NCBI GenBank assembly: GCA_051294375.1
Contig: CM119266.1
Location: forward strand, 26,989,690 to 27,053,689
Direction of reading: 5' to 3'
Origin: Paraspadella gotoi
Taxonomy: Eukaryota > Chaetognatha
Length of the DNA stretch: 64,000 nt
In this document: positions 21,773 through 32,711 of the stretch, one piece after another
How positions within the stretch are numbered: the stretch's first letter is position 1
Layout of the letters: each line of letters begins with the position of its first letter
Translations under genes and position numbers: made by a program
The notes under the pieces: model-generated
Databases searched by the model: none
The model's input: the letters and a program-made list of their open reading frames with translations, nothing else
Told to the model about the DNA's origin: nothing

Positions 21773-22364
21773 CTCAGATGCTCTCTTTTTCCCTCCAAAG
21801 AAACTCGCTCGACCGTAATTTCGAATTAGTCGGCGAGTATTTATTTAATCGCTAAAAATCGCTTCGCTTCTTCGGGGATACGCCCCCCAACAGGACGGGC
21901 CTGAGCGGGCAAGGCCTGTCGGGCTTGCCCACCGGGGTAGGGCGGTAAACTGAAAAAGAGTATCTCCCCCATCTCGCGATTTTATTTGTCTTAAATGACA
22001 ATTTTGAACATTGCATTGTTCACTGTTCAGGGCATTTCAACTTCACTAATTTACTAATATTGAGTATCAAAACCCACTAGTAGCAGAAAGTGCAATAGAA
22101 ACCAATGTTTTTAATTTTTTTTGAATTAAATGTGAAAAAAAAACAGGTTTGTTTTTTGTCACATGCCTAGCTCGATTAATGAAAAGCTTTCTCAGTAACT
22201 TATCCACATTTTGACGACAGACTACCTCTCAACTTCGACATTTAAATGATTTACTTACGAGATTACTAGATATCTCCAAAATCTATTCCGATCTAAAATA
22301 ACGCCATCAACCTCTCCATTACCCACCTTACCTCGCCACCCCATTCCCCCACCCATAAACTCAC
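19862..22364. other. Intron between two sema exons
   Basis: This holds GAC/GCC-type trinucleotide arrays (20,400-20,455), a GGCGGCA array (20,627-20,683), GA and CT tracts (21,087-21,118; 21,619-21,652; 21,733-21,770) and a GC-rich hairpin at 21,907-21,930. No coding exon is supported between the flanking exons. Confidence 0.65.
21907..21930. other. GC-rich hairpin
   Basis: GGGCAAG pairs perfectly with CTTGCCC, with an inner CC/GG pair around a tgtc loop after a G-G mismatch. It stands out as a GC-rich ~75-base island (21,875-21,950) in AT-rich intron. Function unknown. Confidence 0.45.
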
Positions 22365-22554
22365 CCGGATCAATCCGAAGCGACGAGGCCAAGTCGTGAC
22401 CGGCCTTTCCAAAGTAGGCCGCCTGCAGGACGTTGTAGTTGGCGCCCGAGTTTCCGCAGACGAGCGGGAGCTCCGTGTAGGAGTGATACTCCTTGTCCGA
22501 CTGACAGACGCGGACCAACCGGGTCACGTAGTTGTTCGACGAGAGACCCTCGCG
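22365..22554 (-). CDS. PlexB: Plexin-B exon, sema domain
   Basis: This 190-nt exon is bounded by acceptor ctcacccccaatcag and donor GATCCGG/gtgagt, starting in phase 0 and ending in phase 1. The product contains NNYVTRLVRVCQSD, then YHSYTELPLVCGNSG, then YNVLQAAYFGKAG. This is the canonical plexin series (TSRLVRVC..D..Y.SY.E.PL.C......LLQAA). Two conserved cysteines, in RVCQ and LVCG, are present. It joins to the next exon as IDP/DKDGAVLYGVFS, which corresponds to the family pattern HPDDDLLFTVFS. GC content and third-position choice are clearly higher than in the surrounding intron. Confidence 0.95.
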
Positions 22555-25129
22555 CTGATTGGGGGTGAGAAAGGAGATCGGGGGAGCGGGAGGGGTGGAG
22601 GGGTGGAGGGGGGGAGAAGAAGAAAAAGGATATCCATTATCTGGTGAAGTTTACATCTCAGCCTTTCCACGCCTTTTTTCCTTTTTTTTCTTTCTTTTTT
22701 TTCTTTTTTTCTCGCTCCCCTTTATTTCTTTTCTTTTGTCTTTCTCGTGCCGGTGAACAGAGTTTTCAACGCATTCGGCTTTTCCCTCGGTTTTTTTTCT
22801 CCTCTGTTTCTTTTCGGTTTTTTTCTGTTTTTTTTTTTCAGGTTCTCGAGCGAGCGTGAAGTTTGAACTGAGGGAAGAATCGAATTGGAAAAATCAACCG
22901 TCGGATAATTTTTATATTTTATAATTTTTCTATTTATAGCGATATCTTAAAGCGTATCTTAAAGCGTATCTTAAACTTTAAGAGTTAAAGTGAATTGAGT
23001 CAGGATAAATGATAAGAGAAGAGAGAGGTAGGGATGTAAGATTTTTTATGGTCGTCGATAGAAGTAGCGAAATTTTTTTTTTACGCTGAAATCGCTCAAT
23101 ATCCTTTCGACCCGTTTGTTTAACCAGCTAAAATGTTCCCATTTTAAATCCTCATTTCTTTAATTCATAACTGACCGCAAGTAATAAATATAAAAATTAA
23201 TTAATAATCTAATAATGTAAGCGTAGACCTAAAAAGAAAACTAATAGAGATGCAAAGACGCATCAGGAAAGAGAGGAGAAAAAAAAGGCGATGAATCACG
23301 ACGAAAATGAAGACTCTCAGAGGCGACGTCACCCCGCGGCGAAAAGAGAAAGGTGAGGGGCGAAGGTCCTGATTTGAGGTAAGGTGGCATGACCGCAAAG
23401 GTAAGGGTTATAAGACTTTAGGTTATGCGGAGGAACCACAGAAAAGCTAAATATAGCATTTAAAGGCAAGTGTATAAATTGGTCTATGAAGACAACAGAT
23501 CGGCGCAATAGGTTTTATGGCTAAAGTTTGACGTCTCGAAAGGTGAAGACGTAACGACGACGACGACGACGACGGCGACTTTTATTAAAAAAATGCGCGA
23601 ACCCCGACTGGCGAACCTGGCCGCGATTGATTCATTGCGCAAAAGTTGAGCGGTGCATGAAGGTCAGGAGAGAGCCCCGCTGAAAGGTAAGGTTTTGCGT
23701 GAGGTTGGAGAAAAGAGGAGGATGATAAAAAATTGGTGATGACAGAAAGGGTTGGTTGGTGGCGGGAGTGGAAAGCGTGGGGTGTTGTCAAGGGTCGGAA
23801 GGTTGAAAACGATGGCAAGGGTGAAAAGATTAAGATGGTGGGCGTGGTGTGGGATGATGAGAGTCGAGGGTGCAGCACCGTAGGTGTGGACTGTGGAGTT
23901 GTCGTCGCGAGAAGCAGTCTCAAGTCGATACATGAATGTCAGGGTCGGCGCGAGGGTCATCCGCGTCACATTCTCGTGTCGGCAGGGCGAGTGTGAGATG
24001 AGGAGAGATGAAACGCGCTCACGTCGCGGGAGAACGAAGGATAGGGTGAGGTCAGACTCTGAACCCACCCCTAATTTCAATGAGGAAGCGCTCGTCTCTT
24101 TTTTTTCTCTCTCNNNNNNNNNNTCTCTCTCTCTCCACCTATGATTTATGGTCCGGTGATTAATGATCAAGAGGTGTGGTTATTTTATGATCCTCCCGTC
24201 AACGGGTTATGAGGCCGGCGCCGATGACAAACCGTCGCTAAGCGACGCGAAAGATAAACATTTCGAGAGAGAGAGAGAGAGTGGAAAAAATAGTTTTGTG
24301 AGTAAAAGATGAGTGGAAAGAGGGAAGGCGGCCAGGGAGGGGGGGGGCGCCTAGGAAAAGACAAAAAGCGGGCGGAGATTTATTCCGGGCGACAACAAAA
24401 AGAAATCGATTCTGAAAGGAGAGTTCCGAGTGGGAAGAATAATGTTGTTGTCAAAAATCGTTTGTCAAATCGACATATTTGAAAATTGCCGCCCGACAAA
24501 CACCCGACAATGAAGAGACTATGGCCCGACAAACGGCCCATCTATCGCCCGACAATCTCCGAACAATCGCCGAACAATCTCTCCAATGACGACCCGTCGC
24601 AAGGTATGACAGGGTGGTAAGATGAAAGAACAAAAGAGCACAAATGACTGAACAACAACAAAAGGAGAAAAAACAAAAGATACCGACATTAATCACTGGA
24701 CGTCCTTTTTTTTTTAATGGCGGAAATCGAAAGTGAGGCTCGCGAGAAATCGTCAGCTTTTTTTTAAACCGGGTTTCATCATTCGTTTTCACATTTCATC
24801 CCACGGGTAGTAATAAAACATGATCGAGATTAATGACCTTTTTTCTTTAACAAGAAATGATACTTTTTTGTTTACATTTTTTTAAGTTAAGTTAATAATG
24901 GCGTCATCGCTAACAGGAATTGTGCAAAAAAGAAAAAAAAAATCACGTTGTCTTGAAACAACCCAAACGCTTTTGGTGCAATATTTATTATTTTGTATAC
25001 ATTTATGTATTTATTTACTATATTTAATTAATAATTATTGTTGACAAATACAATATTAACTTGTAACGCTTTCTCGTGATTAAACACGCCTCAGGATTTG
25101 AAAACCCGAACAGAGAAGGAGAGGGAAGA

Positions 25130-25304
25130 TGTCTACGGGATTTGTCTACTGGGGTGGTGCGACTCGAAGCCGCCTCACCGCTCTCTGCTTCGTCTCAAAG
25201 ACCAAGCAGGCGAAATTACTTCTTCTCAACCGCGCGTCCCGGGTTCGATCCCTGGCTCTCCTCGATTCTGGTTAAATGTGATGGGGGGGAGCAAAAAAAA
25301 AAAA
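25130..25304 (+). mobile_element. tRNA-like SINE candidate with A-rich tail
   Basis: A TPsiC-arm-like block, cccgggttcgatccctgg, matching the RNA polymerase III B-box GGTTCGANNCC, is followed after ~35 bases by a run of 12 A (25,293-25,304). No proper tRNA fold is possible: the potential acceptor arms are ~145 bases apart and the D-arm is not canonical. That combination is typical of a tRNA-derived SINE. The 5' boundary is uncertain. Confidence 0.45.
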
Positions 25305-26199
25305 GCTTAAAGGCCTTTCCTTCGATCTCATCACTTTGCGGTTCGATGATCATTCGTCGGTTTCGACGTCCATCGCGTCCCCTTAACGGTTTTGGCCATT
25401 TCCATTGGGGGGGGTGGAAGGTGGGCGTGGAGAATTGGTGCGGAAGGGGGAGGGGCAAGCGCAACGGTTTTGGCAGCCTTTTGGTGGAATAAAAGGTGCC
25501 TTCGGCCCCATCCCGCCTTTAACGGTTTAGCCATTTCGCTGGGTGGAAAAATGGGTAATGGTTGTGATAGCCCCTTTGGAAATGGCGCGAACCAGTGTTG
25601 ACCTAGTTATTTTTTCCGGTGGAGGGGTGGACGGGGAAGGTGTAAAACTTGGTTTGGTTTCCGATCAGTTTATAGATTTAAAGTGCGAGTCTTCAATTAA
25701 TTTTAATCGCTTATCTGTAACAGACTTTGGAATTCTGCTAAACGGTTTAAAAGGAATCACCACACACTTTCACCCGCCGACCACCCTTTAAACTAATTTG
25801 CCACTTTGCGAATATGCTGGCATCACCTCTTAAAGGTTTTTTTCTCTTCATGGAAAATCTACGTACATAAAGGAGACGGCCAACCCTCAATAACGATTCC
25901 ATCAATCCTTCCCGAAGCGGCGCTGTTAGTGGGGTTGCCAGGCGACGGGTTTTGAACTTTCCGTCACCGTCTTAATTTTTTTCTTTTAAAATCATTTACT
26001 CTCATCGGTGGTTCTTTTTTTTCAAAAGTCCAATCCATTTTAACATTATATGTAGACAATTAGACATTACCTACCTTCAAGTAAGAACGCCTTTCACAAC
26101 GATGAGGAGGACTTTTTCCCCGCTTTCGTTCTCTCACCTCCGATGGTACCCTAATGTAACCTTACCCACTTAGATCGTAACCCTTACCTCGGGTTCCAA

Positions 26200-26410
26200 C
26201 CAATCAACCAACCAAACCATGGTTTTTCAACTAGTCACAGAGCTTCTATCCCCCATAATTTTCATCCAATAAGAAAAAGTTAAAAACCACATCTCTACCT
26301 AATCACAAAAATTGCCGCCCGGGCCAAAAACCCAATCACATAGCCTCCTCGCTACCGAGCCTGCTCCACCCAATCACAAACCTCGCCGCCAAAGCCTTCC
26401 AGCCAATCGT
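26200..26410. promoter_or_regulatory. Cluster of CCAAT motifs
   Basis: CCAAT or CCAATCA occurs at least five times in about 200 bases (near 26,209, 26,266, 26,332, 26,370 and 26,403). Two occurrences lie in similar contexts (aatcacaaa...gccgcc), so part of the cluster is a short diverged direct repeat. CCAAT clusters are found in promoters, but no transcript start or gene could be tied to it. Confidence 0.25.
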
Positions 26411-28442
26411 TTTCTTTCTTTAACCACCGACAGTCATCTTGCTCGTCTTTAAAAGTTTTTCGTCTTATTAGGCTTCGCGCGACGACTAAAGAGCAACGAC
26501 CTTTAGCGACTTTTCGAAGGCTCCTTCCTTTAAGGCTCTTCCTCCCGCTAATGTTCTTTGCGCTCCTTTTCACTCTCTCTTTTCAACAGTTTCTACATTT
26601 TACAAAAGTATATTTTCAGTTATTCACTTTTCTCAAAATTATTTCCCACCTTCATTTCTAATTTGATATTTTACTAATCTTCTCCCTCTCTTTTTAATAC
26701 ATTTTCAGTTATTCACTTTTCTGGAAATCATCTTAACTCTCTTCCCCCCCCCCTTTTTCAATGTTTAATAGTCTTCATTTTTCGATCCTCTTTCCTCTTC
26801 CCGCATCTTCACACACTTTTTCCTTTTCCAATCTCGTCTGCAGATTTCCTAATCTTTCCTTTTTTTTCTTTCGCTCCTTTTTTTTTTCCACATCATCGAG
26901 TTTGGGTGGGAAGCCGAGCTAACCAAGAACCACGGGCGTCTATGTCGAACCGACCTTAACTTTTGTAACTCTCGCGGTTACCTAAACTTACCTGTCCTTA
27001 CCTCACCTCTCTCCAAAATACAAAAACCTTGAACCTACTGTCCACCATTTTTTTCTTTCGTCCAAAAACCCCCACGTAACCAATTTCTCCCTCACGATCT
27101 CTCAAGCAACCATCCAAAACTACCCCCCCCCCGGTGAAAGCGAATCTTGGAGCCCATAGACCCAATAGCCATTCCGAAATCCGGCCCCCATCGCCCGACA
27201 AATGGCAGAGGCGCGTGAGACTCCGTAGCGCCCTATTTTTTTTTCTTTGGAGGCCGAAAACCAAAAAGCGGTAATTTAAAAAAAAAAGCGGATGCAGCGA
27301 GATGCGGAAGTCTAAGCATGTAGGCATAGGTAACTGCTTCGTTGCAGGATTCTTTTCTTTCTTTCGCCGAAATATATATTCTTTCGAAATTTTTTAGTAG
27401 ACAATCTCCGTTTGTTTACGTTTTTCAATCTGTCACCTTTCGAAGTTTGTTTACGACGAAGGAAATGAAAGAAGTGACAAGAGACAACCTTGAAACCGAT
27501 AACTAAAATATTGCAAAGAAATATATATCATAACTATACAAGTTTCGTTATTTAATAAACAAGAAACATCCGGGGGAATTATGCACGCTAAAAATAGTAA
27601 ACGGAAGAAGGAAAAAAAAAAGGAAAAAAAAAATCTCCTTCTTGCAGATTCTCGATATATTCAAATGCTACGCCGCGCGTTTTCTTTGCCGCAATCGCCG
27701 CCGCAAAGATGCTGCGGATTCCTGCACCCGAAAAAAACTAATTAACTTTTCCTTTCGCCTTAGAAAAAAAATGCAGAGGGGGAAGGGCCCTTCCCCCTTA
27801 AGGGGTGGGGATGAGCGAAGGGGGGGGAGATAAGTTGGAAATGGACGGGGTCGAGATGAACTTAAAAGACAACTCTGGCCAATTTTTAAAGAATACAGGA
27901 AGTGAAAGAATGAGAGAAAAAGGGGGAAACAAAAAGAAAGAAATAGAGAGAAAGAGAGAGAGAGAAATAGAGAAAGAAAGAAAAAGAGAGAGAAACAGAG
28001 AGAGAGAGAGAAAAAAAGAGAAAAGAAGAAAGAAAGAGTAAGAGAGAAAAAAAGAGAAAGAGAGAAAAAGAAAGAGAGAGAGAGAGAAAATGAAAGAGAG
28101 AGAGAGAGAGAAAGAAAGAGAACGAGAGAGAGAGAAAAAGAAAAAGAAAGAGAACGAGAGAGAGAGAACTTTACCCTTTCCCTGAAAATGGTAGATGTTT
28201 CGTCCAAAAAGGTTATTTTTGACATCAAGGACGTATCTGTGCGTGAGCATCTCACTTCTATCGCGAGTTCACGCGTCTCTCCATCTCTCTCTCTCTCTCT
28301 CTCTCGCGTATCGCCAGATTCGCGATTAACTAGAAACGGAAAAAGATTTGCCCTTTTAACGGCTTTTTTATCCCGAAGAGAAGCGAGGCAAAGGGTGCCC
28401 GCGCGAAGGAACGCCGAGAGCGATTTTTCATTTCGCGCCCGA

Positions 28443-28497
28443 GCGCCTGTTTTGCGCCCGTTATGCGCCTGTTATGCGCCTGTTATGCGCCCGTTAC
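28443..28497. repeat. 11-bp minisatellite (gcgcctgttat)
   Basis: Five tandem copies of gcgcYtgttat with C/T and terminal-base variants. Confidence 0.85.
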
Positions 28498-29049
28498 GCC
28501 GAGCTTTATTCGATGCCTTTGGCGCGAGCTACGGGGATTTGCGTTTAGAGAAGAGAGAAACTTGTTTAAAGGTTATTGCTCAAAATTGTCGAGAAAGCGA
28601 AAAAATAAGTTGATTCTAAGTAAATTAACTACGTTATTGATTTATACTAATTGACAAAGTTCACCTTTCTAGATTTATTTCGTTAAAAAAATAGTTAAAA
28701 ATAAAAATATTTTCCCCGGTGGCACTCCAGAGTTAATAAGTTGTGTTTCTGAGAATGTTTATCTAAAAGAATATTCAATAAATTTATAAAGTCAATATTT
28801 TAAAAGCATTGAATGTATGTATCTATCGCCACTTTAGCAAATTTGCATATGATCGTAAATTTATTGAATTAGTCTCGCGTTCGACGTACATGAATTATTC
28901 ATAGCTTCACTTTCTCACAAACAATCGGCTTTTTACGATCGAAAATCCTTCCGCTTTGTCATAACCACTTCCCACTGTACTAGACATTTATGGGATTCTC
29001 AAAATATGCAGGCGGCCATTCGTCACAACCGAGACGTCGGGATGGATTT

Positions 29050-30023
29050 TTCTTGTAACGTCAACACAGAGTGAGAGAGGGAGGGAGGGAGAGAGAGAGG
29101 GAGAGAGAGAGGGTCCGGGGAAAATGCTGGTAGCGGAGAAAAATGGGGCGAGGGGGAGTGAAGGAGGAAAGGCAATGGGGAAGGAGAGAGGAAAAGGATT
29201 AAGAGATGACAGGTAGAGGGTCGAGGGAAAGCTGAAGAGAGGGCGTGGCGGAGGCTGGGGGTGCGGGGTAGTAGAGGGGCAGCGGGAGGAAAGGGATTGA
29301 GGAATCCCGAATCGTCGAATGCTAATGGAACCAATTTGAAGAAGAGAAACGAATTGCTCTCTAGAGTTTATTCCCATGTATGGAATAAAAGGGGGCGAGG
29401 GAGAAAACGGGAAGGGACGGGAAGAATGAGATAAAGGCCGAGGTGACGGGGAGATTAATAAGGAAAATGGGAAGGAAGGGACTAAAGAAAAATAAAGGGT
29501 GAAGGTAAAGTAGAGGAAGAGAGAGAAACTGTGGAGAAATGAAAAAAACGAAGAATTGGGAAGTGGGAGAGTGAAGGGAGGGAGGGAGAGAGAGAGAGGG
29601 AAATTGGAAGAGGGAGAAAGGGAAATAGAGAGAAGGGATTAAAGCTTTCGGGCATTTTTGGCAGAGAAGATGAACGAGGGAGGTTATAGAGGTTCGACGA
29701 TCGGGGAATACGAGAAGAAAGGAAAGCGAGTTCGAGGAAAAGAGAGGAAAGGAAAAGAGGAAAAGAGAAAAAAGAGGAAAAGAAAGGAAAACAGAGGAAA
29801 AACGAAAAAAAGGGAGGAAAACAGTATAAAAGAAGCTGACAATCGACAATGGGGTTAAAGGAGCGACACAGAAACGGAAAAACTGAATGAGTTTGAAGAA
29901 TCAATTCAGGTTGGGTAAGTTTAAGAAGAAAAAAGGAGACTCGAGTCAGCTGGTAAGGACTGGTGCGTTGCGAGGTCGAATGGAAAAAACAGTCTGTCGA
30001 CAAAAGAAGAAAAGGAAAGAGGG

Positions 30024-30064
<41 letters not shown>

Positions 30065-30470
30065 CGGATGCAGCGGACAAAAAAAAGGAAGAAGAGGTGA
30101 AACCAAAACGAGCGGAAAAAAAAGGATATAGAAATAAAAGTAGGAAGCGAAGACAGAGGAAAGAGAATATTAGGAAAGTTAAGAAAAAAAAAAGTAAAGA
30201 GAGAGAAATACAAAAAAAGAGGAGAAAAAAAGGAAAAAAAGAAGGAAGGTCTTGGAAGAAAAAGTGGAAAGTGAATTAAAGGAGGAAGAGTGAAAGAGGA
30301 GAGGAAAGGAGAGATAGCGAAGGAGGAAAGTGGAGGAAAGTAAGAAAAAGAAAAAAGAAATCGGCGAAAATGAGATAAATGGAGAAAAGGAGGAAAAAGG
30401 AAAAGTAACAAAGCGAAAAGACGAAGGCGACGGAGGATTATGAGTCACGTAGAAAATTGGAGAGAATGAA
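29050..30470 (+). repeat. Long polypurine region
   Basis: About 1.4 kb that is overwhelmingly A/G on the plus strand (GGAAAG, GAGGAAA, AAAGGA). It generates the long Phe/Leu/Ser-rich minus-strand ORFs and Lys/Glu/Arg-rich plus-strand ORFs seen here; none resembles a protein family. Confidence 0.8.
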
Positions 30471-30907
30471 ATGGGGAAAAAAAAGGGAAGAAGGAACCAG
30501 AGGTTTTTTTTTGTTTTTGAGAATAGGGCGAGGGTGAAAACTGTCGCGGCCGCAAGGAAAAGCTTCGGGTCGAGTGAGATGGGGTGAGGTTACGTTTGTG
30601 AGGTGGTTGTGAGATGGGGTGGGGGTGAGTGAGTGGGTGAAGTGACGTGTGATGAGCAGAAAGAATGAAAGGAAACGAAGAAGCTTTTGCCGTAGACTGA
30701 TAGTTCAGGAGCGGAAATGACGTAAAGAGGGAACATTAATAGGAGCAAGAAAGCAGCTATGGAGGAGCAAAAGAGCATTTGAGAAGCGAGGAAAGAGTAG
30801 GATAAAAATAAGAGAAGGAGAAGGGAAAGAGCAGGAATAAAGCAAGGAAAGAGCAGGAAAAGAAAAAGGAGCAACGAAGGAGAGAACAATTTTATTGAAA
30901 GACAAAA

Positions 30908-30910
<3 letters not shown>

Positions 30911-30959
<49 letters not shown>
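30911..30959. repeat. (CT)n microsatellite
   Basis: About 24 uninterrupted CT dinucleotides, preceded by purine-rich DNA and followed by a CpG-dense patch. Confidence 0.95.
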
Positions 30960-30965
<6 letters not shown>

Positions 30966-32551
30966 ACACATTCTTTCATCTAAAGAAATTCCAACTCGTC
31001 CCTTCTCTGATGATATGCATACTTTTCAATCTCGGCGCACGCGGGTGCACGCGCTCGCACGCGCTCGCACGCGGACGGACATGGACGCATGCGCAAAGAC
31101 CGTTTTCTTTCGTTGGTGGAAGACGCGTCGCGCGTTCGAATCGCGTGCGAGGTTTTAGCGCGCGCGAGAGCCTCCATCCGCCAGAGGCGTTAACAATGAG
31201 AGAGAGAGAGAGNNNNNNNNNNATCGAATGAAACTCTTCGGAAAGCAAAGAGTGGCTCAGGTAGTCCAGGTCGTTAGCCTCACCGATTCGCTCCTCCATT
31301 TCAAGGGTGAGTTGATGAATGAGTGAGGGATCCCTTTCTTATTCGGTGGCTTTCTCTCCCTCTCTTTTTCAGGAAAGAGATTTGCCTGAAAACTGATTCC
31401 AACTTTGGGAGAGGAAGAAAGATGATAAGATGGTGAAAGGAAGGAAGGAAATCTGTATGAGGGTTTTCGTTTTAAGGGAAGGAGAAAAAAAGGAAGCGAC
31501 GAACTGAGGAGAAAAAAAGGAGGAAAAAGAATGGAAAGTCAAGAAGGGAAAAAAGGAAAGAGAAAAAAAAGAGGAAAGACCCGTTGGTGCCGTGAGAGTG
31601 ACAGACTGAATAGTTTGTGACTAGAAGGGGGGGGAGACGGAAGAGTAGGGAGGAACTAGGAAAAGGGAAAAGAGAATGCAATATCAAGTGAGAAATAGAT
31701 TAAAGATGGAGAATACAATATGGGATGAGACTATAAGGAAAGAGTGTGTTTGAAAAAAGGGTGTAATAGTAGGGGGAAAAAAAGAATGAAAAGGAACATA
31801 AAAAGAGATGATGAAAAAAAAAAGATACATAAAAAAAAATATGCGAAAGAAATAAGAGGATGCGACGGAGAAGGAGGAAGAGGAGGAGAAATCGTCGCGC
31901 CAGAGGGCGGAGATATCGGAGAACCGGAAAGCGGGTTGAAGCGTTATGCGTCGCGAAATGGAGTATTGAGTGAAGAGAGAGAGAGAGAAAAAAAAATCGT
32001 TAAGTCTCGACTCGCGCGCGCAAATTCAAACCAGATTTTCGGAAAAACACCAAAAAAAAAAAGGTGAAGGGAGGAAAAAAGGAAGAGCCGTGGCGGATGA
32101 GCGAGAGAGAGAGAAAAATAAAAGAATAAAAATTGAATCGAATGGATTAAATGTAGAAAAAGAGAGAAAGATGGCGATTGACGACCAAGAGAGAAAAAGA
32201 GGGAAAACAGAGAGCGATAATAAAAAATGAAAAACAGGATGTTTGAATCGCGTTTAATTAACACCAGAGTTGAGCGCGCTCTCTCTCTCTCGCTCTCACT
32301 CTCTCTCAATTCAAAGGAATAAAGGAGATGAGGAGAGGGAGAGAAAGTGGAAATCGCCCCGGAGCCGCCGACGAAGAGATGCTTCACGAGGAAATGCCCG
32401 GCGAGCGGACGCCCTCGAAGCAGATGGAGAGAGAGAGAGAGAGAGGGAGACGAGTCTCTACCCTTTTCCTCCTCAGTTTTCAAAAGGACTTTTTTAACGG
32501 AAATCCTCTTGAGATTTTCATTGTCCTTTGTTTGAAAAACGAGTGGGAGAG

Positions 32552-32711
32552 GGGAATGCAGACGGGAAGGTGGAAAGAGGTAATTATGAAAGGGAATGCA
32601 GACGGGAAGGTGGAAAGAGGTAATTATGAAAGGGAATGCAGACGGGAAGGTGGAAAGAGGTAATTATGAAAGGGAATGCAGACGGGAAGGTGGAAAGAGG
32701 TAATTATGAAA
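32552..32711 (+). repeat. 40-bp minisatellite, four identical copies
   Basis: Four perfect tandem copies of a 40-bp unit (gggaatgcagacgggaaggt followed by ggaaagaggtaattatgaaa) at 32,552, 32,592, 32,632 and 32,672. Complete identity suggests recent expansion or an assembly expansion. Confidence 0.97.

Noticed and set aside
30590-30760. Minus-strand LYVISAPELSVYGKSFF as a possible sema exon
   Set aside because: Superficially like Y.YGF but without splice sites, and the true exon with this signature is at 40,739-40,852.
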